Origin: Gammaproteobacteria bacterium RIFCSPHIGHO2_12_FULL_36_30
GTDB lineage: Bacteria > Pseudomonadota > Gammaproteobacteria > Coxiellales > Coxiellaceae
Direction of reading: 5' to 3'
DNA: 64,000 bases
Assembly: GCA_001801815.1 (NCBI GenBank)
Contig: MGXU01000009.1
Coordinates: forward strand, 62,001-126,000
Positions within the stretch are counted from its first letter, which is position 1. Every line of letters starts with the position of its first letter. The notes below the pieces were generated by a model. The model searched no databases. It worked only from the letters and a program-made list of their open reading frames with translations, and was not told the DNA's origin. Both the position numbers and the translations under genes were made by a program. Shown here piece after piece: positions 26,455 through 35,690 of this stretch.

Positions 26455-27647
26455 GTGGGAGTGTGAGTGTGAGTGTGAAAAAAATTTTTCTGACAATGAT
26501 GTTAATCATCAGTTGCGCCGCAAATGCTGCTAATACTGTAACAGGAAATAATGGCGATGTTGGCGATCCAAATAATGCTGCTGTTGCAGCTGCTGCAAAT
26601 ACAGCAACGCTAGTTATTCCACCGCCTGCTGCTGAATCTGCTCCTACAGTAAAATCGTCAACACGAATTGTTGCTCTCGCATCAACACCAACTGTTGCAC
26701 CAGATTCAACTCCATCTGTTGCGCCAGTTTCAATGCCAACTGTTGCACCTGCAAAACCATCAATAACAGCCCCTATTTTAAAATCGACCGCATCCGAATC
26801 TTTCGCGCCACCTGTTTCGTCTGTGTCTGTTTCTGATAAAATTGCCAATTCATCTAATGCATTTGGCAATACAAATAATGGTCGCCTGGCATTTACACAA
26901 ATGGTTCGTAATTTAATGCCATTAAATCCAGATCAAATCACAACACTGCGAAATATGTTTAATAAAACACAGCAAGCGGTGACGCAATATCCGGGCGTTC
27001 CGCCAAAACCAACGTCCAGTTCAATTTTAGTAAATATGTCACCTGGTGCTGCGCCGCCAGTAATTCGTTTACGCGCAGGTTATGTTACTTCACTTGTTTT
27101 TTTAGATTCGACAGGTCAACCGTGGCCAGTGGTTGGGTATGATTTAGGAAATCCAAAAGCATTTAGCATTATGCCAACAACACCAAATGGAAAAGGTGAT
27201 ACGTTGATGTTGCAAGCGTTAGAACGTTATCAACAAGGCAATTTAGCGGTAATGTTGAAAGGTGAAAACACGCCGGTGATGTTAACGTTAATGCCGGGTC
27301 AACGCGCGGTAGATTATCGTGTTGATTTGCGTATTCCAGGATTAGGACCAAATGCAACCGTAACAATGAGTGGTTTGCCGCAAACAGAAAGTCCTGTGTT
27401 AATGGATTTTCTAGATGGTGTTGCGCCATCGGGTGCAAAATTATTAACGATTCATGGTGCGCCAGCGCAAGGATGGATATATGCCGGCCATCTTTTTTTA
27501 CGCACGCGTGTAACTGTTTTATCGCCTGGTTGGATTTCAAGTATGAGCAGCCCGGATGGCACGAATGTGTATGAATTAACAAAAACACCGATTATTTTAG
27601 CGTCAGAACGTGGTCAAATGATTCAATTATCGATTAAAGGATTGTAA
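26451..27647 (+). CDS. icmK: IcmK/DotH, outer-membrane core protein
   Basis: Core outer-membrane complex protein, 398 residues, similar to other DotH proteins. A signal peptide (KKIFLTMMLIISCAANA) is followed by an Ala/Pro/Ser/Thr-rich linker to about residue 130. The conserved C-terminal domain has VIRLRAGYVTSLVFLDSTGQ with PWPV and PVLMDFLDGVAP. The first codons lie in a GTGAGT microsatellite encoding SVSVSV, an unusual n-region. With DotG and the DotC/DotD lipoproteins it builds the channel. Confidence 0.95.
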   Translation: MSGSVSVSVKKIFLTMMLIISCAANAANTVTGNNGDVGDPNNAAVAAAANTATLVIPPPAAESAPTVKSSTRIVALASTPTVAPDSTPSVAPVSMPTVAPAKPSITAPILKSTASESFAPPVSSVSVSDKIANSSNAFGNTNNGRLAFTQMVRNLMPLNPDQITTLRNMFNKTQQAVTQYPGVPPKPTSSSILVNMSPGAAPPVIRLRAGYVTSLVFLDSTGQPWPVVGYDLGNPKAFSIMPTTPNGKGDTLMLQALERYQQGNLAVMLKGENTPVMLTLMPGQRAVDYRVDLRIPGLGPNATVTMSGLPQTESPVLMDFLDGVAPSGAKLLTIHGAPAQGWIYAGHLFLRTRVTVLSPGWISSMSSPDGTNVYELTKTPIILASERGQMIQLSIKGL

Positions 27648-27651
27648 TCTC

Positions 27652-29871
27652 ATGAGTGATTCTGAGAAAAAAATAAAAGCACCATTACTTCACAGTGCGA
27701 AATCGCGTGTGTTTATCGCATTAGGATTAATTGTGATTGGCATCGCCGCGATTGCTTTTATTGTTCATTGGCGTTCCAATGTTGCAGCAACTGCAGCATC
27801 AGCTGGCGTTTCTGGCGCGCCATCCATTAGTTCCATTCCCGGCGCTGGCAATCCTTCAGCTGCTTATGTGAAAGCGCAAACAGAAGCAAATGCTGCGGGT
27901 GAAGCAGCAGCGCGTAAAGTTGCTAGCTCGTATGTTCCAACAGTGACTCGCGCTGGTTTTGTCGGTAATCCAGATCAATTTGGACAAATATCTTCTGATT
28001 CAAATACTGGTCCATCGCAATGTCCGTTGAGCAAAACAGTCGTAATGTATAAACCAAATCCCGCAAATTGCACACCAGAAAATTTAAAATTAGCAAGAGA
28101 AAGTGGTGTGACGGCAGAAGAATTATTATGTCAAGGTTGTGCATGTCCGTTATTAAAAGATGCTGGTTATTCGATTGGTGATTTAAAAGGAGTTGGATTA
28201 TCTGCAACGCAATTACGCGCATGTGGTTTTACATTACAAGAATTAGTGCACGCTGGTTTTTCTGCGGCAGATTTACGCAATGCTGGATTTAGCGCGCAAG
28301 ATTTAAAAAATGCTGGATTTACAGCTGGCGAATTAAAATCCGCTGGCTTTTCCGCAACAGATTTAAAAGCAGCGGGATTTTCGGCAGCAGATTTAAAAAA
28401 TGCTGGATTTACAGCTGGCGAATTAAAATCCGCTGGTTTTTCTGCAGCCGCTTTAAAAGCAGCCGGAGTTTCAACAGGTCTTGCTTGTGATGTAAAAAAA
28501 TTGGAACAAGAACGCGCATCAGGCATGTCCGCAACTGCATTACGTCAACAAGGATGTGGTTTGGCTGCATTAAAAGCAGCAGGATTTTCAGCAGGCGCAT
28601 TACGCGAAGCGGGATTTACAGCGGGACAATTAAAAACAGCTGGATTTACAGCAAAAGAATTACATGACGCTGGTTTTTCTGCAAGACAATTAAAAAATGC
28701 TGGATATTCTGCAACAGAATTAAAAAACGCGGGATTTTCAGCAGCAGATTTGAAAGATGCTGGATTTTCCGCAGGCGCGTTAAAAAGCGCTGGTTTTTCA
28801 GCAAGACAATTAGCGGCCGCAGGTTTTACAGCAAAACAATTAGCAAAAGCAGGTTATTCTGCAGCTGATTTAAAAAACGCAGGATTTTCAGCGGCTGATT
28901 TAAAAGCGGCAGGTTTTACAAAAGGTGATTTATTGCGCGCAGGTTTTAATGCAGCCGAATCTGGTTATCGCGAAACACCTCAAACAGAACAAACACAAAC
29001 TGCATCTGATAATGCTGCAACCAACACATTGTTGCCGCCCATTAATGCAAATTCACCTGAAGCAAAATTGGCGCAATTTGAAAAACAACAGCAAGCAGAT
29101 ATGAATGCACAACAAAAAGCAGATGAAATTCAACGCTTGCAAGGATCTATGAATCAGCAAGCTAATAAGTTTTTGGTGGGTTGGAGTAATTTCGCTCCGC
29201 AACAATTACAAAATGCGCCTGAAACAAAATCAGAATCAGGTGGTAGCAATGCAGCAAATGCGGCGAGCGCTGCAGCAGCCGCAGCCTTACATGGTCCGAT
29301 TTTAAAAGCTGGGACAGTATTGTTTGCTGTCATTGAAACATCAATTAACAGTGATGAAAATACACCGATCATGGCACATATTGTGTCAGGTCCATTAAAA
29401 GGCAGTAAATTATTGGGATCTTTTTCGCGCCAACATAAAAGATTATTAATTACATTTGCTATGTTGAATGATCCGCAATATCCAAACAGCATTGGAATTA
29501 ATGCAGTAGCAATTGATCCTGATACTGCGCGCACAGCAATTTCAGGACAAGTGGATAGTCATTACATGTTGCGTTACGGCACATTATTTGCAGCATCATT
29601 TTTGCAAGGTATTTCTGAAGGAATTATGAATCAAGGTGTGACGTCGGATTGTTTATTCGGCGGATTTGGTTGTACGTTGCAACAAAATCCATTAAGTACG
29701 AATCAGCAAATCGCAGTTGGTTTAGGTAAAGTGGGTCAGGCATACTCGCAAGAAATGGGACAAAATTTTAATCGTGCGCCAACAGTTCGTATTGCATCGG
29801 GAACAGGTATTGGTGTGTTATTGATGGGTGATTTAACATTACCAGTAAATCCACAAGATAATAATAGTTGA
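27652..29871 (+). CDS. icmE: IcmE/DotG, VirB10-like channel protein with decapeptide repeats
   Basis: Core channel protein spanning both membranes, 739 residues. One inner-membrane helix lies at about 19-37. Residues 145-440 hold roughly 28 ten-residue repeats of the form AGFSAxDLKx, broken by short Cys-containing stretches (CQGCACP, ACGF, ACDVKK, QGCG). Residues 545-735 are the conserved VirB10-like domain (LKAGTVLFAVIETSINSDEN and DPQYPNSIGINAVAIDPDTA). The length of the repeat region is what varies most between species. It is tightly packed between icmK and icmG. Confidence 0.96.
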   Translation: MSDSEKKIKAPLLHSAKSRVFIALGLIVIGIAAIAFIVHWRSNVAATAASAGVSGAPSISSIPGAGNPSAAYVKAQTEANAAGEAAARKVASSYVPTVTRAGFVGNPDQFGQISSDSNTGPSQCPLSKTVVMYKPNPANCTPENLKLARESGVTAEELLCQGCACPLLKDAGYSIGDLKGVGLSATQLRACGFTLQELVHAGFSAADLRNAGFSAQDLKNAGFTAGELKSAGFSATDLKAAGFSAADLKNAGFTAGELKSAGFSAAALKAAGVSTGLACDVKKLEQERASGMSATALRQQGCGLAALKAAGFSAGALREAGFTAGQLKTAGFTAKELHDAGFSARQLKNAGYSATELKNAGFSAADLKDAGFSAGALKSAGFSARQLAAAGFTAKQLAKAGYSAADLKNAGFSAADLKAAGFTKGDLLRAGFNAAESGYRETPQTEQTQTASDNAATNTLLPPINANSPEAKLAQFEKQQQADMNAQQKADEIQRLQGSMNQQANKFLVGWSNFAPQQLQNAPETKSESGGSNAANAASAAAAAALHGPILKAGTVLFAVIETSINSDENTPIMAHIVSGPLKGSKLLGSFSRQHKRLLITFAMLNDPQYPNSIGINAVAIDPDTARTAISGQVDSHYMLRYGTLFAASFLQGISEGIMNQGVTSDCLFGGFGCTLQQNPLSTNQQIAVGLGKVGQAYSQEMGQNFNRAPTVRIASGTGIGVLLMGDLTLPVNPQDNNS

Positions 29872-29881
29872 GGTATTCATA

Positions 29882-30589
29882 ATGACGGATGAGAAAAAAA
29901 ATATATCGCCTGATGACGAATATCAGTTTCCACAAGATGAATATGCCGCGTCCGGCGCAGCAAAACCAGAATTGGAATCGCTTGAATCTGATCACGTTGT
30001 CAAAAAATCATTTGGCGCGAATTTTCTTGAAGGATTGCGTCAATCACCATTACTGAAAAATAAACGTTTTGTCATTGTGGTTGTTGTATTAATTGTAATT
30101 ATTGTTGGCGCGCGTCTTTTTCATCATGCGCCGGCGCCGATAACACAACCAGTTGCACAAATATCCGAACCCGCGCCAAATGATAACGGCATGCTTGATT
30201 CATTTAAATCACGTACTGAATCGCAAATTCGAGATTTGCGCTCACAATTATCGGATTTACAAGATAGCGTTAATCAAACTCAATCTGATAATCAACAATT
30301 ACAAACATCTGTAGCAGATTTAACATCGCAAGTGCAATTGATGTCTGAAGAATTAAGTAAATTAATGGCAAAAGCACCGGCAAAAATAACAGCGCATAAA
30401 ATTATTTTTCATTTAAGAGCGATTATTCCAGATCGCGCGTGGATTACTTCAAATACAGGTCAAAGTATCAGCGTGACGATTGGTGATCATGTAAAAGAAT
30501 ATGGCACTGTGCAATCGATTGATGCACAGCACGGTATTGTAACAACGAGCAGCGGACGAAAAATCGAATACGGACCCAATGATTTTTAA
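29882..30589 (+). CDS. icmG: IcmG/DotF, inner-membrane Dot/Icm protein
   Basis: A 235-residue bitopic inner-membrane protein. There is an acidic cytoplasmic N-terminus, one membrane segment at about 61-78, then a coiled coil (about 105-165, RTESQIRDLRSQLSDLQDSV then NQTQSDNQQL). A small C-terminal domain follows, ending AWITSNTGQSISVTIGDHVK then EYGTV. This organisation matches DotF, which sits around the core channel and has been linked to substrate binding. It is preceded by a 10-base gap with GAGG. Confidence 0.92.
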   Translation: MTDEKKNISPDDEYQFPQDEYAASGAAKPELESLESDHVVKKSFGANFLEGLRQSPLLKNKRFVIVVVVLIVIIVGARLFHHAPAPITQPVAQISEPAPNDNGMLDSFKSRTESQIRDLRSQLSDLQDSVNQTQSDNQQLQTSVADLTSQVQLMSEELSKLMAKAPAKITAHKIIFHLRAIIPDRAWITSNTGQSISVTIGDHVKEYGTVQSIDAQHGIVTTSSGRKIEYGPNDF

Positions 30590-30609
30590 TCGCGTAATGC
30601 GGAGTTTAT

Positions 30610-31113
30610 GTGGACGGTGAAGGCGCGTTATTAACACACAATTTTCAAATTATCGCGACCATCTTGGAAAATGTTTCTGTGATTATGGGCGTTTTATTTG
30701 TACTGCTCGCACTTTTTAAATTTAAAAGACATGGCGAATCGCGCACGATGATGTCACACCAACACACCATCGCTGAACCATTGTTAATGTTGCTTGCAGG
30801 TGCCATGTTGTTAGTATTACCTGCTTTTATCGGCAGTATGTTACTAGCATTTTGGGGAACGGCGAGTCCGTTGCAATATTCAGGTGGTTCGCATGGTTAC
30901 AGTTCGTTAGTGCCACCCATTATCTTATTCGTGCGCATTGTTGGTGTTGGTGCTTTTATTCGCGGAATTGTTTTGTTATCGCGAAGTGGCGGTCAGCAAT
31001 CGCAACATGGAACATTTGGTAAAGCATTAATTCATATTTTTGCAGGTATTTTGTGTGTGCATATTCTTGGGACGATAGATTTGCTTGAGCAATTGCTCGG
31101 TATTATAAATTAA
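30610..31113 (+). CDS. icmC: IcmC/DotE, polytopic inner-membrane protein
   Basis: A 167-residue inner-membrane protein with about four hydrophobic segments and an LFVLLALFKFKRHGESRTMM segment shared with IcmD- and IcmV-type proteins. The C-terminal KALIHIFAGILCVHILGTID is characteristic. The start is a GTG at 30610 with GGAG 5-6 bases before it; an overlapping ATG reads out of frame. Exact role in the machine is not defined even in Legionella. Confidence 0.9.
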   Translation: MDGEGALLTHNFQIIATILENVSVIMGVLFVLLALFKFKRHGESRTMMSHQHTIAEPLLMLLAGAMLLVLPAFIGSMLLAFWGTASPLQYSGGSHGYSSLVPPIILFVRIVGVGAFIRGIVLLSRSGGQQSQHGTFGKALIHIFAGILCVHILGTIDLLEQLLGIIN

Positions 31114-31183
31114 TGGAAAATGGTAATATATTTTAAAAGTGTCAGATTTCGATATTGGTATTGTTTTCACTGGGAGAAATAAT

Positions 31184-31582
31184 ATGTTTAAGTTTGTAAA
31201 TCGTTTTATTCAGAATGGTTTTTTGTTGCGATTAATTGTTATTTTTGCAGGATTTTTTATTGCAAATGACGCAATGGCAGCTGCGAGCGTAACACTTTCC
31301 GGTATTTCAACGAACGTGGGTAAAGCAGTTACCAACATTGCGGGTTTATTGGAAGATGTATCGTTAGTGTGCGGTATTGGATTTATTCTGGCATCCTTTT
31401 TCAAGTTTCATCAACACAAATTACAGCCAACGCAAGTGCCGATGAGTCAAGGTGTGACATTGTTAGTTATTGGCGCTGGCTTGTGTGTGTTCCCACATTT
31501 ATTAAATACAACAACAAAAGCAGCATTTGGTGCGACTGTTAGTAAAATAGGAAGCGGTATGTCTGCTATTACTGGTTCTTAA
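31184..31582 (+). CDS. icmD: IcmD/DotP, small inner-membrane protein
   Basis: A 132-residue membrane protein, equal to the usual IcmD length when started at the ATG at 31184, which has GGAGAA 6 bases upstream. The upstream open frame from 31139 has no ribosome site. A signal-like hydrophobic N-terminus (to about residue 28), the TLSGISTNVGKAVTNIAGLL segment and IGFILASFFKFHQHK are family-typical. It is related in sequence to the icmC product just upstream. Confidence 0.92.
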   Translation: MFKFVNRFIQNGFLLRLIVIFAGFFIANDAMAAASVTLSGISTNVGKAVTNIAGLLEDVSLVCGIGFILASFFKFHQHKLQPTQVPMSQGVTLLVIGAGLCVFPHLLNTTTKAAFGATVSKIGSGMSAITGS

Positions 31583-31593
31583 CCGGAAAACCC

Positions 31594-32214
31594 ATGACCG
31601 CGTTGCATGATATTGAACTGACTGCGACCGCCAATAATTGGCGGTTGTTTATGTTGCGCAGAGCGGATCCCGCTTTTTTAGCGTTTCAAGAAAAGATTCA
31701 CGCGCGAGATAATTACACATGTCAATTCTGTGGTTTTCAAGCAAGAGATAATTTAGAAACGATTAATATCAACGGCAATTATTTAGAAAATAAAAAACAT
31801 AATTTATTAACCGCGTGTGGTTTGTGCGCACAATGTTTTTTTTTAGAAGCGGTTGGAAAAAGTGATTTTGGTGGGGGCGTATTAATTTATTTGCCTGAAA
31901 TGACTCAAAATGAATTAAATGCATTATGCCATGTTATTTTTGTTTCGATGATATGTCGATTGAATAATGCGTCACTTGCGAAAAATATTTATCGCAGTTT
32001 AAAATTACGCGCGCAATTAATTGAAGAAAAAGTAGGGGAAGGATTAAGTAATCCAGCGCAATTTGGGCAAATGTTAATTGAAGCGGGCGAACAACATAAA
32101 AAACCCGCGATTCAAGAAACAATTGTTAAGGCATTTCGTTTGCTGCCAAATTTAGCGCGTTTTTCAGCTGAAATTATTGCGTGGTCGCGTGCTGGAATTA
32201 ACGCATTGGGATAA
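31594..32214 (+). CDS. icmJ: IcmJ/DotN, zinc-binding coupling-complex subunit
   Basis: Cytoplasmic subunit of the DotL complex, 206 residues. The HNH-like zinc site is visible: CQFC at 43-46 and CGLCAQC at 75-81. In Legionella DotN binds the DotL C-terminal extension through this fold but lacks nuclease activity. It begins 11 bases after icmD and ends 3 bases before icmB. Confidence 0.95.
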   Translation: MTALHDIELTATANNWRLFMLRRADPAFLAFQEKIHARDNYTCQFCGFQARDNLETININGNYLENKKHNLLTACGLCAQCFFLEAVGKSDFGGGVLIYLPEMTQNELNALCHVIFVSMICRLNNASLAKNIYRSLKLRAQLIEEKVGEGLSNPAQFGQMLIEAGEQHKKPAIQETIVKAFRLLPNLARFSAEIIAWSRAGINALG

Positions 32215-32217
32215 ATT

Positions 32218-35211
32218 ATGAATATATTTTCCGGCATTTCCAATTTCTTCAGCCCATTTTTATCGTGGATGAGCACATCGCTCAAACAATCCACTTCGTC
32301 GTATTGCGATTTACAAACTGCAGACAGCGCAACTGTTTTAGTAAATCACGATGGCGCTTTATTATCTATTATTCGCGTTGATGGAGTGAAATCATTAATC
32401 GGTCGCGAAGAATTCGATCAAATGCAATTGGGTTTTCAACATACATTGCAAACTACGATGTCGCAATCAGGTCACACAATTCAAGTTTATTTTAATTACA
32501 ATAAAGAAGAAGTAACGGGCGAAATTGCAGATATTCTGGCGCCCGCACAAGCAACTGCAGAGCGTTTATCATTACGCTTAGATGATTTATTTGCTGAACG
32601 TGTAAAACATTTATCCCGTTTTTGTGCGCACGAAGAAACCTATTTAGTTTTATGCACGGGATTAAAATCATTAACGAGCGAACAATTAAAACGTGCACAG
32701 AAAGAAAAGTTAAAACTTATTAAAGAAAAATCAATTCCCCCTTTTCAACAAACACAAAATATTTTAGCGGCCATTCCTGATTTGCGTGAAAGTCATGATT
32801 CATTTGTGCGTTCTGTTGTAAGTGATTTTGAACAATTAGGATTAATTTTATCATTGCTTGAAGTGCATGATGCAGTGCAAGCAATTCGACGCAGCGTTGA
32901 TCCTGATTTTACAGCGCAAGATTGGAAACCAGTTTTGCCTGGTGATCAAATTACAATAAAAGCGCTGAAAAAATCAACTGGTGCAATTTCAGATGTGCTT
33001 TGGCCATCACTTGCAAAACAAGTTATTCCGCGCGATGCAGAAAATTTAGATTTGCGTACCGTGCGAATTGGCGATAAAGATTATACGACAGTTTTTATCG
33101 ATTTATTTCCAAAAGAAATTCAAACTTTTGTTCGATTATTTTCGCGCACATTGCAAACGCATATTCCGTGGCGCATTTCATTTTCAATTGAAAGTGATGG
33201 ATTGGGTTTTTCGCAAGCGCGTGCTGCGATGGCATCTGTTTTAAGCGTTACGTCAGCACAAAATCGCTTAATTAATAATTCATTAAAATTATTACAATAT
33301 ATTAAATTAAATACCGATGATGCGGTTGTGCGTTTACGTGTTGCTGCATCAACTTGGGCGCCGCAAGGTGATGAAAGATTATTGCGAGCGCGTGCATCGA
33401 TGTTAGCAAAAGCAATTCAAGGTTGGGGTTCGTGCGATACATCTGAAATTTCAGGGGATGCATTTGAAGGCGCGGTATCTTCAATGTTAGCAGTTTCGCA
33501 AAATAATATTGCAACGCCGAGCATTGCGCCTTTATCTGATGTGCTTTACATGTTGCCATTATTTCGTCCTGCCTCACCTTGGAAACACGGCGCGATTTTA
33601 TTTCGCTCGCCCGATGGAAAACCTTGGCCGTATCATCCAGGTTCAACACAACAAACCACTTGGATTGATTTATTTTATGCGCGACCAGGTTCAGGTAAAT
33701 CTGTTTTGTCCAACGCAATTAATTTGGCAGTGTGTTTATCGCCTGGAATTATGCGTTTGCCGCGCATTTCAATTATTGATATTGGTCCATCGAGCAGTGG
33801 ATTAATTTCATTGATCAAAGATGGATTGCCACTGAATCAAAAACATTTGGTTGCACATCATCGTTTGCGCATGACACACGAATACGCAATTAATCCTTTC
33901 GATACACAATTAGGGTGTCGTTATCCTGCGCCAACCGATCGTAGTTTTTTAGTCAATTTTTTAACATTATTAGTTACGCCTGTTGGTAGTGAAAAAAGTT
34001 ATGATGGTGTATCTGATATGTCAGGCTTAGTAATCGACGAATTATATAAAGCATTTGCAGATGATGGAAAACCAAATGTGTATGCAGTTGGCATGTCAGA
34101 AGTTGTAGATGGAATTTTAGAAGAGATTGGTTTTGTAAAAGACGTGCAAACAACTTGGTGGGAAGTGACCGACGCATTATTTGTTGCAGGTTTTCCGCAT
34201 GAAGCAATGTTAGCGCAACGTTATGCAATGCCTGTGCTTGCAGATGTTGCTGCAATTTGTCGCATTCCAGCAGTGCAAGATTTATATGGAAAAATTACAA
34301 CGCCAACCGGCGAAGTTTTGGTGCAAGCATTTGCACGCATGATTTCAAGTGCGGTGCGCGAATATCCCATTATTTCTGAGACAACTCGATTTGATTTAGG
34401 CGATGCAAAAGTTGTCGCGCTGGATTTAGATGAAGTTGCGCGAAGCGGCGGTGATGCTGCAAATCGGCAAACAGCAGTGATGTATATGCTTGCGCGATAT
34501 ATTTTAGCGCGTCATTATTTTTTAATTGAAGATAATGTTGTTGATATGCCAGAAGCGTATCGCAGTTATCATCATGCACGCATTGCAGAAATTCGCGAAG
34601 ATCCAAAACGCATTGTGCTCGATGAATTTCATCGCACATCCAAAGCGCAAGCTGTGCGTGATCAAGTCATTCAAGATATGCGCGAAGGTCGAAAGTGGAA
34701 AGTGCAAATTGCATTATTATCACAATCACTCGATGATTTTGATGAAGTGATGGTGGAATTTGCAACGTCGATTTTTATTATGGAAGCAGGTCCAGAACAA
34801 GCTGTGCAGAAAACTGCAAAAACATTTGGTTTAACAAACACTGCGCGCCAAGCATTAAAAACACGTGTGCACGGACCGAACGAAAGCGGCGCAACTTTTC
34901 TCGCGCAATTTTCAACAAAAAATGGAATCAACACGCAATTACTCACATCAACATTAGGTCCGATTGAATTGTGGGCATTAAATACTTCTGCTGAAGATGT
35001 GAATATTCGCAATACGTTATATCAAAAAATTGGTCCACGTGCTGCGCGCAAATTATTAGCGCAACAATTTCCAAGCGGCACTGCCACAAAAACACTTGAA
35101 GATATGTATGCTGATTTCAAAGAAGACGCAGGATTTTTGGATGATGTTGGCAAGTCGAGCGTGCTGCAGCAATTGATTGATAGTTTATTGAAGCAGCATT
35201 ATAAAGAATAA
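32218..35211 (+). CDS. icmB: IcmB/DotO, VirB4-like secretion ATPase
   Basis: Cytoplasmic motor ATPase of 997 residues, the size of Legionella DotO. The Walker A motif is RPGSGKS (489-495); the Walker B region reads RIVLDEFHRTSKA (about 799-811) and RKWKVQIALLSQSLDDFDEV follows. DotO hexamers at the channel base recruit DotB. It is the last dot/icm gene here; icmF and icmH, which follow icmB in Legionella, are absent. The 204-base gap downstream has a promoter for the next gene and no clear terminator. Confidence 0.97.
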   Translation: MNIFSGISNFFSPFLSWMSTSLKQSTSSYCDLQTADSATVLVNHDGALLSIIRVDGVKSLIGREEFDQMQLGFQHTLQTTMSQSGHTIQVYFNYNKEEVTGEIADILAPAQATAERLSLRLDDLFAERVKHLSRFCAHEETYLVLCTGLKSLTSEQLKRAQKEKLKLIKEKSIPPFQQTQNILAAIPDLRESHDSFVRSVVSDFEQLGLILSLLEVHDAVQAIRRSVDPDFTAQDWKPVLPGDQITIKALKKSTGAISDVLWPSLAKQVIPRDAENLDLRTVRIGDKDYTTVFIDLFPKEIQTFVRLFSRTLQTHIPWRISFSIESDGLGFSQARAAMASVLSVTSAQNRLINNSLKLLQYIKLNTDDAVVRLRVAASTWAPQGDERLLRARASMLAKAIQGWGSCDTSEISGDAFEGAVSSMLAVSQNNIATPSIAPLSDVLYMLPLFRPASPWKHGAILFRSPDGKPWPYHPGSTQQTTWIDLFYARPGSGKSVLSNAINLAVCLSPGIMRLPRISIIDIGPSSSGLISLIKDGLPLNQKHLVAHHRLRMTHEYAINPFDTQLGCRYPAPTDRSFLVNFLTLLVTPVGSEKSYDGVSDMSGLVIDELYKAFADDGKPNVYAVGMSEVVDGILEEIGFVKDVQTTWWEVTDALFVAGFPHEAMLAQRYAMPVLADVAAICRIPAVQDLYGKITTPTGEVLVQAFARMISSAVREYPIISETTRFDLGDAKVVALDLDEVARSGGDAANRQTAVMYMLARYILARHYFLIEDNVVDMPEAYRSYHHARIAEIREDPKRIVLDEFHRTSKAQAVRDQVIQDMREGRKWKVQIALLSQSLDDFDEVMVEFATSIFIMEAGPEQAVQKTAKTFGLTNTARQALKTRVHGPNESGATFLAQFSTKNGINTQLLTSTLGPIELWALNTSAEDVNIRNTLYQKIGPRAARKLLAQQFPSGTATKTLEDMYADFKEDAGFLDDVGKSSVLQQLIDSLLKQHYKE

Positions 35212-35331
35212 TAACAATAAGTTACCATTTCAGCTTAAAGTAAAACATTACTGACCGGGTATTTTATTAAACAATGAACATTTATTGAACAATAAAAATT
35301 AACATTAAAAATCAATTAGATAAGTAATATT

Positions 35332-35361
35332 TTAACAGTAATTTCTATAGGGGTGTATAAT
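35332..35361 (+). promoter_or_regulatory. Sigma-70-like promoter downstream of icmB
   Basis: -35 TTAACA (35332-35337), 18-base spacer ending in TG, -10 TATAAT (35356-35361), 54 bases before the start of the 86-residue gene. The consensus -10 suggests constitutive expression, unlike the activator-type icm promoters. Confidence 0.65.
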
Positions 35362-35414
35362 TAATATACAACAAATGCTCTTAGCGAAAAAACTAGGAAC
35401 AGGTAGGAAATTCT

Positions 35415-35675
35415 ATGAAACAAATGAATGACAAAGAATTTGAACGCATTCTGGCAGATCCGTCGGCAAGTTTCAAGATGCCTGATGAAGTTTTGCATGA
35501 TGACCGTTTATCACGTCGGCAAAAGATCGCAGTGCTGAAATTATGGGCGTTTGATGAACGTGAATTAGAAGTTGCTGAAGGCGAAAATATGCGCGGTCAT
35601 TCTGGTCCAATTATTTTGGATGAAGTGATGCTTGCATTGCGGAAAATCGAAGACAATAAAACATCTCACAATTAA
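35415..35675 (+). CDS. Small hypothetical protein downstream of icmB
   Basis: An acidic cytoplasmic protein of 86 residues with no signal or membrane segment. The middle part (LSRRQKIAVLKLWAFDEREL then EVAEGENM) should be helical, and PDEVLHDDRLSRRQKI looks like a conserved motif of short proteins I have seen only as hypothetical. The ATG has AGG about 10 bases upstream, and a good promoter precedes it. It has its own promoter, so it is probably not part of the secretion operon. Confidence 0.7.
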   Translation: MKQMNDKEFERILADPSASFKMPDEVLHDDRLSRRQKIAVLKLWAFDERELEVAEGENMRGHSGPIILDEVMLALRKIEDNKTSHN

Positions 35676-35690
35676 AAATATAGCGAGTCA

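Noticed and set aside
26420..26869. 149-residue minus-strand ORF, Ala/Gly-rich
   Set aside because: Antisense of the low-complexity linker in icmK.
28167..28526. Minus-strand ORF with repeated AAxNPAxFKSA
   Set aside because: Mirror of the DotG decapeptide repeats, no ribosome site.
28085..28965. CRISPR-like periodic repeats
   Set aside because: About 30-bp periodicity is coding repeat of icmE with degenerate units and no unique spacers. No CRISPR array or cas gene is present in the window.
31139..31183. Longer start for icmD
   Set aside because: The ATG at 31184 has a good ribosome site and gives the family length.
35233..35251. PmrA-like sequence after icmB (GCTTAAAGTAAAACATTAC)
   Set aside because: The half-sites are 13 rather than 11 bp apart and no -10 lies 9 bases away in either direction.
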